Assembly: GCA_963739095.1 (NCBI GenBank)
Contig: CAVTZF010000020.1
Location: forward strand, 186,001 to 250,000
Length of the DNA: 64,000 nucleotides
Reading direction: 5' to 3'
Source: JACVRW01 sp963739095
GTDB lineage: Bacteria; Actinomycetota; Thermoleophilia; Solirubrobacterales; Thermoleophilaceae
In this document: in pieces, positions 24,068 to 32,270 of the stretch
Numbering within the stretch: position 1 is the stretch's first letter
How the letters are laid out: every line of letters begins with the position of its first letter
The notes under the pieces: model-generated
Databases searched by the model: none
What the model was told of the DNA's origin: nothing
Seen by the model: the letters and a program-made list of their open reading frames with translations, nothing else
Made by a program: the position numbers and the translations under genes

Positions 24068-24073
24068 TAATCT
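24068..24073 (+). promoter_or_regulatory. -10 hexamer TAATCT, leaderless pattern
   Basis: TAATCT lies exactly seven bases before the proB ATG. Confidence 0.45.
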
Positions 24074-24080
24074 CTCGGGC

Positions 24081-25172
24081 ATGTCGACGGTCGTCGTCAA
24101 GCTCGGCTCGAGCATCGTCGCGGACGACCGCGGCGAGCTGCGCCAGGACGTGCTGGAGGCGGTCTGCGCAGAGGTCGCAGCGCGTCACCTGGCGGGCGAC
24201 GACGTGGTCGTCGTGACCTCCGGGGCGATCGCCCGCGGGATGCGCCTGATGGAGCTGCCGATGCGCCCGAGTGCGATGCAGGAGCTGCAGGCGGCCTCGG
24301 CGGTCGGCCAGGGGAAGCTCTACCGACACTACGACGAGCTGCTGCAGGCGCACGGCGTGCCGTCGGCTCAGGTCCTGTTGACCTTCTTCGACATGTCGGC
24401 GCGCACGCACTACCTGAACGCGCGCCACACGCTCGGCACGCTGCTGCGCTGGCGGGTCGTGCCGGTGATCAACGAGAACGACACGACCACAACCGACGAG
24501 ATCTCTTTCGGCGACAACGACTTCCTCGCGGCCCAGGTCGCGATCCTGCTCGTCGCCGACCTGCTCATCCTGCTCACCGACACCGGCGGCCTGTACAGCG
24601 CGGATCCCCGCCATGACAGCTCGGCCGAGCTGATCACGGACGTCCGCAGGCTCGACGAGCTCGAGCGCTACGAGATCGGGCTCTCGACCTCGCCGCTCGG
24701 CTCGGGCGGCATGCGCTCGAAGGTCGTGGCGGCCGAGATGACAACGGCGGCCGGCATTCCGGTGACGATCACGAGCGGGGTGGACCGCGACGCCGTCGCG
24801 GCAGCGCTCGCCGGCGCGCCCGGCGGCACGCGCTTCCATCCACAGGCCGGGCGCGTGTCGAGCTTCAAGCTCTGGCTCAAGTACGCGAAGCCGACGCAGG
24901 GGCGGCTCGTGGTCGACGAGGGCGCAGAGCACGCGCTCCGCGAGCGCGGCACGAGCCTCCTGCCGGTCGGCGTCGTCGAGGTCGAGGGCGAGTTCGAGGC
25001 AGGTGACGCCGTGGAGGTGCGCTGCAACGGCCGCGCGGTCGGCAAGGGAATCGTCGGCTACTCCGCCGAAGAGCTCCGCCGGATCAAGGGCTTGAAGACC
25101 GACCAGGTGCGCGAGCTGCTGCCGCGGGCGACCGAGGAGGCCGTGCACCGGGACTACTTCGTGCTCGAGTAA
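24081..25172 (+). CDS. proB: Glutamate 5-kinase
   Basis: This enzyme phosphorylates glutamate in the first step of proline synthesis. The 363-residue product has an amino-acid-kinase domain (VVKLGSSIVADD; VVVTSGAIARGMRLM; INENDTTTTDEISFGDND; TDTGGLYSADPR; SPLGSGGMRSKVVAA). A C-terminal PUA domain follows from about residue 275 (KPTQGRLVVDEGAEHAL...). The pathway partner proA lies 3.3 kb downstream, separated by two exporter genes and a regulator, so the pair is split here. Leaderless-type ATG start. Confidence 0.96.
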   Translation: MSTVVVKLGSSIVADDRGELRQDVLEAVCAEVAARHLAGDDVVVVTSGAIARGMRLMELPMRPSAMQELQAASAVGQGKLYRHYDELLQAHGVPSAQVLLTFFDMSARTHYLNARHTLGTLLRWRVVPVINENDTTTTDEISFGDNDFLAAQVAILLVADLLILLTDTGGLYSADPRHDSSAELITDVRRLDELERYEIGLSTSPLGSGGMRSKVVAAEMTTAAGIPVTITSGVDRDAVAAALAGAPGGTRFHPQAGRVSSFKLWLKYAKPTQGRLVVDEGAEHALRERGTSLLPVGVVEVEGEFEAGDAVEVRCNGRAVGKGIVGYSAEELRRIKGLKTDQVRELLPRATEEAVHRDYFVLE

Positions 25173-25180
25173 GGGGCGGC

Positions 25181-26497
25181 GTGACGCTCCGCTCCCCGTA
25201 CGACCGGGAGATCCTGAAGCTCGCGCTCCCGGCGCTCGGCGCGCTCGCCGCCGAGCCGCTCTACCTGCTCGCAGACACCGCGATGGTCGGCCACATCGGC
25301 ACCGAGGAGCTGGCTGCGCTCGCGATCGCGGCCGCGCTGCTGGCGGGCGCGTTCACGCTCTTCAACTTCCTCACCTACGGGACGACCGCGCAGGTGGCGC
25401 GGCTGCAGGGCGCGGGGGAGGAGGAGGCGGCCGGGCGCATCGCCGCCCAGGCGCTGTGGCTGTCGAGCGGGATCGGCGTCCTGCTGACCGTGCTCGTGTC
25501 CGGCTTCGCCGTGCCGCTCGTCGACCTCATGGGCGGCGACGGCCGTACCGGCGACCTCGCCGTCCTGTACCTGCGGATCGGCTCGATCGGCCTGATCTTC
25601 GCGCTCATCGCGCTCGCCGGGCAGGGCTATCTGCGCGGCATGTCGGACCTGCGCACGCCGCTCGTGATCGTCGTCGTCGCGAACGCCGCCAACGTGCTCC
25701 TGAACCTGCTGTTCATCTACGTGTTCGACTGGGGGCTGGCCGGCTCGGCCTGGGCGACCGTGGTGGCACAGGCGGGCATGGGTGCTGCCTTCGCGCGCGC
25801 CCTCCTCACGGCGCCGTCGGATTCGCGCCGGCCGTCGCTCAGGGCGATGCGGCCGCTCGCGCGCATCGGGAGCGAGATCTTCATCCGCACGGCGGCCCTC
25901 TACGGATCGTTCCTGGTGGCCGGCGCGGTGCTCGCCCGCGTGGGCGACGACTCGCTCGCGGCGCACCAGATCGCCTTCCAGCTGTTCGTCTTCCTGGCGC
26001 TGGTGCTCGACGCGATCGCGATCGCCGGGCAGGTGATCGTCGGCCGCTCGCTCGGCGCGGGCGACGCCGACGAGGCGCATCGTGCGGCGCGGCGCATGAT
26101 CGAGTGGGCGGTCGCCGCGGGGGCGCTCTTCGGCGCGCTCATGCTCGCGCTCGTCGAGGTGCTGCCGCACGCGTTCACGGGCGACGAGCAGGTCGTCGAG
26201 CGGGCGCAGGAGATCTGGCTCATCTTCGCGCTCATGCAGCCCGCCAACGGAGCCGTGTTCGCTCTCGACGGAATCCTCATCGGGGCCGGCGACACGCGCT
26301 ATCTGATGTGGGCGATGCTCGCCGCGACGCTCGGCGTCTTCGTGCCGATCACTCTGGCCTCGCTGGCGTTCGACTGGGGGATCGTGGGCGTCTGGTTCGG
26401 CCTGCTCGGCCTGATCCTCGCGAGGCTCGCGACGCTCGCCTGGCGCTTCAGAGGACGGCGCTGGGCCAGGATCGGAGCGCAGAGGGTCCCGGCCTAG
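25181..26497 (+). CDS. MATE family efflux transporter
   Basis: This 438-residue membrane protein has about 12 helices in two MATE repeats. It begins with the family motif LALPALGALAAEPLYLLADTAMVGHIGTEELAAL; the second repeat includes AHQIAFQLFVFLALVLDAIAIAGQ. It probably exports cationic compounds using an ion gradient, as in the DinF/NorM group. It starts eight bases after proB and may be cotranscribed. Its 3' end overlaps the 3' end of the HxlR gene by 50 bases on opposite strands. Confidence 0.93.
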   Translation: MTLRSPYDREILKLALPALGALAAEPLYLLADTAMVGHIGTEELAALAIAAALLAGAFTLFNFLTYGTTAQVARLQGAGEEEAAGRIAAQALWLSSGIGVLLTVLVSGFAVPLVDLMGGDGRTGDLAVLYLRIGSIGLIFALIALAGQGYLRGMSDLRTPLVIVVVANAANVLLNLLFIYVFDWGLAGSAWATVVAQAGMGAAFARALLTAPSDSRRPSLRAMRPLARIGSEIFIRTAALYGSFLVAGAVLARVGDDSLAAHQIAFQLFVFLALVLDAIAIAGQVIVGRSLGAGDADEAHRAARRMIEWAVAAGALFGALMLALVEVLPHAFTGDEQVVERAQEIWLIFALMQPANGAVFALDGILIGAGDTRYLMWAMLAATLGVFVPITLASLAFDWGIVGVWFGLLGLILARLATLAWRFRGRRWARIGAQRVPA

Positions 26498-26924
26498 CCT
26501 CTGCGCTGCGCGCGTCGACGGGCTCGCCGCAGTCCGAGCAGACGAAGCGCGCGTCGACCTGGCCGCCGCAGCCGCGGTGGAGGATGAGGGTCGGCGGCCC
26601 GGCCTCCTCGGGCGCGTGTCGGTCTCCCCACTTCATGAGCGAGACCATCACCGGCCACAGGTCGGCTCCCTTCTCGGTGAGGCGGTACTCGAAGCGCTCG
26701 GGACGCTGCTGGTACCGGTGCCGCTCGAGGATGCCCTCGTCGACGAGGCGCGCGAGCCGGTCGCTCAGCACGTTGCGCGCGATTCCCAGGTTGCCCTGGA
26801 AGTCGTCGAAGCGATGCATCCCGAGGAAGACGTTGCGGACGATCAGCATCGTCCAGCGGTCGCCGATCACCTCGAGCGTGCGGGCGATCGAGCAGACCTG
26901 GTCCTCATAGGTGCGTGGGAGCAC
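26448..26924 (-). CDS. HxlR family regulator
   Basis: This 158-residue winged-helix protein has the HxlR pattern: Cys near the N-terminus (EDQVCSIARTLEVIGDRWTMLIVRN), FDDFQGNLGIARNVLSDRLARLVDEGIL and YRLTEKGADLWPV. A C-terminal CGG...CSDCG cluster with three to four cysteines could bind metal or sense thiol stress. The GTG at 26924 has TAGGCT seven bases upstream. It is divergent from an MFS exporter, and palindromic repeats lie between them, so it probably controls that exporter. Confidence 0.9.
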   Translation of the reverse strand: MLPRTYEDQVCSIARTLEVIGDRWTMLIVRNVFLGMHRFDDFQGNLGIARNVLSDRLARLVDEGILERHRYQQRPERFEYRLTEKGADLWPVMVSLMKWGDRHAPEEAGPPTLILHRGCGGQVDARFVCSDCGEPVDARSAEARPGPSALRSWPSAVL

Positions 26925-26931
26925 GGTGTCC

Positions 26932-26937
26932 AGCCTA
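26932..26937 (-). promoter_or_regulatory. -10 hexamer TAGGCT, leaderless pattern
   Basis: TAGGCT on the minus strand lies seven bases before the HxlR GTG, next to the first operator repeat. Confidence 0.45.
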
Positions 26938-26943
26938 GCGCGC

Positions 26944-26993
26944 TGCGTTGCGTGAAACAACCGACTCGTGTACGGTGCGTTGCGTCAAGCAAC
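26944..26993. promoter_or_regulatory. HxlR operator: two repeated palindromes 32 bp apart
   Basis: TGCGTTGCGTGAAACAAC (26944-26961) and TGCGTTGCGTCAAGCAAC (26976-26993) differ at two positions and repeat at a 32-bp interval, three helical turns. Each contains an inverted repeat; in the second copy it is the perfect GTTGC-N5-GCAAC. They fill the gap between divergent HxlR and MFS genes. Confidence 0.7.
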
Positions 26994-27018
26994 TCAGTAG
27001 CCGCCGGAGGGTCGGATC

Positions 27019-28405
27019 GTGGAACGTCGCTGGCAGGTCCTGGGAGTAACCGCAGTAGCCGTCTTCATGAGCTTCCTCGACGTGACGATCGTGAACGTCG
27101 CGTTCCCCGACATCGAGCGGGACTTCGCGGAGTCGACACGCGCTGACCTCTCCTGGGTCCTGAACGCGTACAACATCGTCTTCGCGGCGCTGCTCGTGCC
27201 CGCCGGCCGGCTCGCGGACCTCGTCGGGCGCCGGCGGATGTTCCTGATCGGTGTGGTGGCGTTCCTCGGCACGTCGCTGCTGTGCGGCCTCGCTCCGTCG
27301 GCCGAGTTGCTCGTGGCGGCGCGCATCCTCCAGGCCGCGGCGGGCGCGATCCTCGTGCCAACCTCGCTGGCGCTGCTGCTGCCGGAGTTCCCGGTCGAGA
27401 AGCGCGCCACCGCCGTGGCGATCTGGAGCGCCACCGGCGCCGTCGCTGCCGCCCTGGGGCCGTCGCTGGGCGGCCTGCTCGTCGACGCGGTGGGCTGGCG
27501 CTGGGTGTTCTTCATGAACGTGCCGATCGGCCTGCTCGCGCTCATCCCCGCGCGCCGCGTGCTGCGCGAGACGCGCGACCCCGACGCCGTCGTGCCGGAC
27601 GCGCTCGGCAGCGCGCTGATGGTCGCCGGCGTCGGCGCGCTGGCGCTCGGCATCGTCAAGGGCTCCGACTGGGGCTGGGACAGCGCCCGCGTGCTCGGGG
27701 CGCTCGGCGCCGCGGCGCTGCTGCTGCACCGCGGTCGTGCTGCGCTCGGCGCGCCACCGGGCGCCGGTGATCGAGCTCTCGCTGTTCCGGTCGCGCTCGT
27801 TCGCGGTGGCGAACGTCGGCATGTTCGCCTTCTCGACGGCGTTCTACGCGCTGCTGCTCGCGAACGTCCTGTTCCTGACGCAGGTCTGGGGCTACTCGAT
27901 CCTCGAGGCGGGCTTCGCGGTCACGCCGGGGCCGCTGATGGCGGCGCTGAGCGCTCCGATTGCCGGCCGGCTCGCGGACCGCTTCGGCCAGCGCGTCGTG
28001 GCGCTGCCGGGGGCGCTCCTGTTCGCAACGGGCTGCCTGCTGTTCGCGACGGGGATCGGCGCCTCGCCGAACTACGTGTCCGAGTACCTCGGCCCGACGA
28101 TGCTGACGGGCATGGGCGTGGGCTTCTCCTTCGCAGCATGGGGCAGCGCCGCCGTGGCCGAGCTGCCGGGCACGCAGTTCGGGACCGGCAGCGCCGTGCT
28201 CGCCTGCCTGCGCCAGATCGGCGCGGTCCTCGGCATCGCGATCCTGGTGGCGCTGCTCGACGCCGCGCCCGTCGCCGATCCGCTGTCGGGCTTCACGGAG
28301 GCCTGGACGCTGATGGCGATCGCGGCGCTGCTGGTGGCGGGGCTCGCGCTCGGCCTTGGCCGGCTGCGCGTGGCCGCGCCCAGGCCGGTGGAGGCGCCGG
28401 CATGA
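27019..28405 (+). CDS. MFS drug exporter (DHA2 type), frame change near 27727
   Basis: This is a major-facilitator exporter of the EmrB/QacA type. The N-terminal part has FMSFLDVTIVNVAFPDIERDF (motif D1), GRLADLVGRRRMFLIG (motif A) and GPSLGGLLVD (motif C). The C-terminal half (VIELSLFRSRSFAVANVGMFAF ... IGAVLGIAILVALL) reads one base out of phase. Removing one C at about 27727 after CTGCTGCTG joins them into a 461-residue protein with about 14 helices. GGAGGG lies eight bases before the GTG. Likely regulated by the divergent HxlR protein. Confidence 0.85.
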
Positions 28406-28479
28406 CCGGCCGGTGACGAGCACCACCACGTGCCTGACCTTCCCGCCCGAGGCCTGAGTGCGCCGGGCGCGGCGCCCGG

Positions 28480-28485
28480 TACCCT
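28480..28485 (+). promoter_or_regulatory. -10 hexamer TACCCT, leaderless pattern
   Basis: TACCCT lies exactly seven bases before the proA ATG at 28493 and argues against the upstream ATG at 28430. Confidence 0.4.
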
Positions 28486-28492
28486 TGCCCCG

Positions 28493-29764
28493 ATGGCCAC
28501 GACAGCCCAGTCCGTAGCCGACATCTGCGCCCAGGCCCAGCGCGCTGCCCGCCAGCTCGCCACGCTCGACACCGGCACGAAGGACGCCGCGCTCGAGGCG
28601 ATGGCGAGCGCCCTGGAGCAACGCACCGACGAGGTGCTCGAAGCCAATGCTCGGGACATGGAGGCGGGCGAGGAGGCTGGGCTTCACAGCGGCCTGCTCG
28701 ACCGGCTCAAGCTGACCGACGAGCGCATCGCCGTGATCGCGCGGAACGTGCGCTCGATCATCGCGTTGCCCGATCCGGTGGGCGAGACGATCGATGGCCA
28801 CAAGCTCGAGAACGGCCTCGACGTGCGCCGCGTGCGGGTGCCCCTCGGGGTCGTGGCGGTCGCCTACGAGGCGCGCCCGAACGTCACGATCGACTGCTCC
28901 GCGCTCTGTCTGAAGTCCGGCAACGCGATCGTCCTGCGTGGCTCATCGACAGCCGCCCACTCGAACGCCGTGCTCGCCCAGGTGGCGTCGAGCGCGGTGC
29001 GCGGTGCCGGCGTCCCCGAGGGCGCGATATCGATCGTCAACGGCGGCGACCGCGACGAGCTGCGCCAGATCGCGACGCAGGACGGTGTCGTCGACCTGAT
29101 CATCCCGCGCGGCGGCGAGGGCCTGAAGGCGGCGCTCAAGGAGCACGCGACGGTGCCCGTCATGTACGCGGCTGCGGGTAACTGCCACGTGTACGTCGAC
29201 GCCGGGGCCGACCTCGACAAGGCGGTCGCGATCGCCGTCAACGCGAAGATCCAGAAGCCCTCGGTCTGCAACGCGGCCGAGACGCTCCTCGTCCATGCCG
29301 ACGTCGCGGCCGAGTTCCTGCCGCGCGTCCTCCACGAGCTGCGCGAGTCAGGCGTCGAGCTGCGCGTCGACGGACGGACGCGCGCGCTCGCGGGCGACCT
29401 CGCCGACTCGCTCGCCGACGCCACCGAGGAGGACTGGGAGACCGAGTACCACGCGCTGATCCTGGCCGTGAAGGTTGTCGACTCGGGAGCTGAGGCGATC
29501 GAGCACGTGAACCACTACGGCTCTGGGCATTCGGAGGCGATCGTGACCGACTCGGTCGCCGCCGCACAGGCGTTCACCACCGAGGTCGACGCCGCCTGCG
29601 TGTACGTGAACGCGTCGACGCGCTTCACCGACGGCGCGGTATTCGGCATGGGCGCCGAGATCGGCAACTCGACCCAGAAGCTGCACGCGCGCGGCCCGAT
29701 CGGGATGCGCGAGCTCACCACTTACAAGTTCGTGGTCGAAGGATCCGGACAGATCCTCGAATAG
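28493..29764 (+). CDS. proA: Gamma-glutamyl phosphate reductase
   Basis: This is the second enzyme of proline synthesis, reducing glutamyl-5-phosphate to the semialdehyde with NADPH. The 423-residue product is an aldehyde-dehydrogenase-fold protein with VPLGVVAVAYEARPNVTID, the catalytic cysteine in KIQKPSVCNAAETLLVH, and the C-terminal FGMGAEIGNSTQKLHARGP signature. It probably forms an operon with nadD (12-base gap) and rsfS. Confidence 0.96.
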   Translation: MATTAQSVADICAQAQRAARQLATLDTGTKDAALEAMASALEQRTDEVLEANARDMEAGEEAGLHSGLLDRLKLTDERIAVIARNVRSIIALPDPVGETIDGHKLENGLDVRRVRVPLGVVAVAYEARPNVTIDCSALCLKSGNAIVLRGSSTAAHSNAVLAQVASSAVRGAGVPEGAISIVNGGDRDELRQIATQDGVVDLIIPRGGEGLKAALKEHATVPVMYAAAGNCHVYVDAGADLDKAVAIAVNAKIQKPSVCNAAETLLVHADVAAEFLPRVLHELRESGVELRVDGRTRALAGDLADSLADATEEDWETEYHALILAVKVVDSGAEAIEHVNHYGSGHSEAIVTDSVAAAQAFTTEVDAACVYVNASTRFTDGAVFGMGAEIGNSTQKLHARGPIGMRELTTYKFVVEGSGQILE

Positions 29765-29776
29765 GTGCTGTAGCGC

Positions 29777-30394
29777 TTGCGCATCGGAGTCTTCGGAGGA
29801 GCCTTCAACCCGCCGCACATGGGCCACCTTGTCTGTGCCCAGGAGGTGCTGCTGCAGCTTGAGCTCGAGCGCGTCCTGTTCGTGCCGGTCGGTCATGCGC
29901 CGCACCGTGAGATCGACGACAACCCCGGTGCCGAGGCTCGGCTCGAGATGGTCGAGCTCGCGATAGCGGGCGACGAGCGCTTCGCCGTCTCGCGCGTCGA
30001 GGTCGACCGCGAGGGGCCGTCGTACACGTCCGACACGCTCGGGTTGCTGCGTGCCGAAATGCCGGACGACGAGTTCTTCCTGATTCTCGGGGGCGACCAG
30101 GCTGCGGCGCTGCCGACCTGGCACGAGCCCGAGAAGGTGCTGGAGCAGGCGACCGTGGCAGCGGTCGCGCGCGTGGGTTGGAGCCGCAGCGCGAGCGGGA
30201 TCAAGCTCTCCCGGCTGCGCGGATCCGACCGCGTGCGGCATCTCGACACGCCGGTGATCCAGATCTCCTCGACCGGGATCCGGCGCCGGGTCCGCGAGGG
30301 CCGGCCCATTCGCTACCTCGTGCCGGCCGCGGTCGAGGAGTACATCCGGGCGCACGAGCTCTACCGCGCACAGGTGGAGGCGGCGAGCACATGA
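29777..30394 (+). CDS. nadD: Nicotinate-nucleotide adenylyltransferase
   Basis: This enzyme forms nicotinate adenine dinucleotide in NAD synthesis. The 205-residue product has the nucleotidyltransferase motif GGAFNPPHMGHL (with the HxGH-type PHMGH), SDTLGLLRAEMP, GGDQAAALPTWHEPEKVLE and the C-terminal SSTGIRRRVREGR motif. The start is the TTG at 29777. The rsfS start overlaps its stop by four bases. Confidence 0.95.
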   Translation: MRIGVFGGAFNPPHMGHLVCAQEVLLQLELERVLFVPVGHAPHREIDDNPGAEARLEMVELAIAGDERFAVSRVEVDREGPSYTSDTLGLLRAEMPDDEFFLILGGDQAAALPTWHEPEKVLEQATVAAVARVGWSRSASGIKLSRLRGSDRVRHLDTPVIQISSTGIRRRVREGRPIRYLVPAAVEEYIRAHELYRAQVEAAST

Positions 30395-30753
30395 GCGCGA
30401 ACGACTTCGACTCCGCCGCGCTCGCCGAGCGCATCGCCGCGGTCGCGGCCGACCGCAAGGCGATCGACATCCGCGTGATCGACCTCCGCGGGATCGTCTC
30501 CTACACCGATTTCTTCGTGATCTGCTCGGGCAACACCGAGCGCCAGACGAAGGCGATCCACGACGCCATCTACGAGGACCTCAAGCACGACGACGACCGC
30601 CTCCTGCCGCGCCGGACCGAAGGAGACCGGGACGCGCGCTGGATCCTGCTCGACTACTGGGACGTGGTCGTCCACATCTTCACGCCCGAGGCGCGCGAGT
30701 ACTACCGGCTCGAGACGCTCTGGGGCGAGGCGCCGGCGCGCAGCGTGGGCTGA
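30391..30753 (+). CDS. rsfS: Ribosomal silencing factor
   Basis: RsfS binds uL14 and blocks subunit joining when nutrients are low. The 120-residue product has the DUF143 signatures IDLRGIVSYTDFFVICSGNTERQTKAIHD and WILLDYWDVVVHIFTPEAREYYRLETLWGEA, at the standard length. The start overlaps the nadD stop (ATGA), the usual arrangement for this pair. The tRNA-Ala gene starts 31 bases after its stop. Confidence 0.96.
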   Translation: MSANDFDSAALAERIAAVAADRKAIDIRVIDLRGIVSYTDFFVICSGNTERQTKAIHDAIYEDLKHDDDRLLPRRTEGDRDARWILLDYWDVVVHIFTPEAREYYRLETLWGEAPARSVG

Positions 30754-30784
30754 CCCCCACCCGTTGCTACCTTCTCCGAGTCGA

Positions 30785-30857
30785 GGGGCTGTAGCTCAGC
30801 TGGAAGAGCGACGCGCTGGCAGCGCGTAGGTCAGGGGTTCGAGTCCCCTCAGCTCCA
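30785..30857 (+). tRNA. tRNA-Ala, anticodon GGC
   Basis: The sequence folds as a normal cloverleaf. The acceptor arms GGGGCTG and CAGCTCC carry one G-U pair with discriminator A57 of the last line segment. The anticodon stem ACGCG/CGCGT encloses the loop CTGGCAG with GGC at the anticodon, and the T arm AGGGG-TTCGAGT-CCCCT is intact. The CCA tail is not encoded beyond the discriminator (TCG follows). TACCTT, 12 bases upstream, is a candidate -10. The last 13 bases are part of a direct repeat found again at 34906. Confidence 0.97.
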
Positions 30858-30859
30858 TC
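30845..30859 (+). repeat. Direct repeat, tRNA-Ala 3' end copy (putative attL)
   Basis: CCCCTCAGCTCCATC spans the 3' T-stem and acceptor arm of tRNA-Ala plus two following bases. An identical copy is at 34906-34920. A 15-base exact match to a tRNA end 4 kb away is the pattern left by site-specific integration into a tRNA gene. Confidence 0.6.
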
Positions 30860-30886
30860 GGACCGCACGAATCGCCCACGGCGGCG

Positions 30887-31450
30887 TCAGTCCGACTCAT
30901 CGCTGGCACGCCCGTAGCGCTCGTAGATCACCCGCGAGCCGAACGTCCTGGTCTCGATCAGGTCCAGCGGGACGTCTTCGGTGACCGCCGGCAGGAACGG
31001 CGTGCCGCCACCGACGACGATCGGATAGCGGAAGATGCGCAGCTCGTCGACGAGGCCGAGCTCGATCGCCTGCGCGGCCAGGCCGGCGCCGCCGATCGAG
31101 ACGTCCTTGTCGGTCGCGTCGAGCGCCGCGGTGACCTCCTCGGCCAATGACGCCTCGGCGAGCCGGGCATTGCCCTGAACGCTGTCGAGCGTGCGACTGA
31201 AGACGATCTTCGGGATTGCGCACCAGACATCGGCGAACGCGGACCGTAGCTCGTTGTCGCGCATCGACGGATCCGTCTCCCACACGAGCATCGCCTCGTA
31301 GAGCCTGCGGCCGAGTAGATACCCGCCGAGCTCGGTTACCAGCGCGGTGTGGAAACGAAACAGCTCCTCGCTAGGGGCCCCCCACTCGAACGCGCCCTCG
31401 CGGTCGGCGATGAAGCCGTCCACCGAGAGGCTCATCGAGTAGATCAGCAT
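30887..31450 (-). CDS. DHFR/RibD-C-type reductase family protein
   Basis: This 187-residue protein starts LIYSMSLSVDGFIADREGAFEWGAP, the hallmark of the RibD C-terminal/dihydrofolate-reductase-like family. It contains GGYLLGRRLYEAM, PKIVFSRTLDSVQGNARL and DVSIGGAGLAAQAIELGLVDELRIFRYPIVVGGGTPFLP (NADPH-binding region). It presumably acts as an NADPH-dependent reductase of a pteridine- or pyrimidine-like substrate, often annotated as a dihydrofolate reductase family protein. No SD or TANNNT hexamer is clear upstream. It is the first gene inside the putative island. Confidence 0.88.
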   Translation of the reverse strand: MLIYSMSLSVDGFIADREGAFEWGAPSEELFRFHTALVTELGGYLLGRRLYEAMLVWETDPSMRDNELRSAFADVWCAIPKIVFSRTLDSVQGNARLAEASLAEEVTAALDATDKDVSIGGAGLAAQAIELGLVDELRIFRYPIVVGGGTPFLPAVTEDVPLDLIETRTFGSRVIYERYGRASDESD

Positions 31451-31647
31451 GGCTTCAAGCTCGTCGCACCTGAGCGACGGACGATGATCACCACTGAGCT
31501 TGACATCGGGCTCACCTACCTTCTGCAGTTTGCTCTGCCACTGACTGGTGACCGATCGCGGGACGAAAACTCATCGGCGTGGGCGGTCCAAGCGATCGTA
31601 CGGCCACTTTCCCACGCGCAGCGAGGGTGTGCCGTGCGCCTGTGTCG

Positions 31648-32241
31648 GTGATCGCATACCGTGCGGCCGTCAGCTACGACCTCTACATGCTCAGCCCGCA
31701 GCCGGGCGAGGATCCAATGGAAACGGCGGAGCGCCTGGAGGAGCGTGAGGAGGCGGCCGCGCCTGACCCGGCGATCGCCGAGCGCAACCGGAGAATCGCG
31801 GACGCGCTGATTGCCACGAATTCCAACTACACGGAATCCGAGATCAACTTCGACATGATCGCCGAGCAGAATGGCATCAGCGTCGAGGAGGCGCGGGCGA
31901 AGCACCGGTACATCGAGCTGATGGAAGAGGGCGGCCTGCAGATCACGCTGTCCGACGAACACGCCTGGATCAACTTCCCGTACCGGGACTCGCTCGACCC
32001 GAAGCACCTCGCGGACGAGATCGCCAAGGCGTCGAAGGTGATCGGGCAGCCGACGGGCTGGAAGCTGTATGACCCGCAGCTGGAGAAGTTCATCGACCCG
32101 ACGCGGGACGCGAACGAGTTTGCAGAAGCGTTCGGCGTCGGCGTCGGCGTCGTACAGCAAATTGCGGCGGAGCGCTCGTCGACCGATAGCGCCAGTGACG
32201 AGCGCCCCTCCTTCTGGAGACGGATCTTGGGTCGGCGCTAG
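31648..32241 (+). CDS. Hypothetical 197-residue protein
   Basis: The product includes SYDLYMLSPQPGEDPMETAERLEE near the N-terminus, a coiled, acidic segment with NRRIADALIATNSNYTESEINFDMIAEQNGISVEEA (an HTH-like pattern), then FPYRDSLDPKHLADEIAKASKVIGQPTGWKLYDPQLEKFID and a basic RRILGRR end. There is no signal or membrane helix. I do not recognise a characterised family. The start is uncertain; GTG 31648 or 31642 are in frame. The 197 bases between it and the divergent DHFR-like gene hold no other gene; a TTGACA at 31500 lacks a well-spaced -10. Confidence 0.65.
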   Translation: MIAYRAAVSYDLYMLSPQPGEDPMETAERLEEREEAAAPDPAIAERNRRIADALIATNSNYTESEINFDMIAEQNGISVEEARAKHRYIELMEEGGLQITLSDEHAWINFPYRDSLDPKHLADEIAKASKVIGQPTGWKLYDPQLEKFIDPTRDANEFAEAFGVGVGVVQQIAAERSSTDSASDERPSFWRRILGRR

Positions 32242-32270
32242 CGCTGCTGCATCGCTCGTCGTTCGACGTT

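Noticed and set aside
31500..31530. TTGACA at 31500 as a -35 element in the island
   Set aside because: No -10 hexamer lies at 16-18 bases, and the next gene starts 140 bases away.
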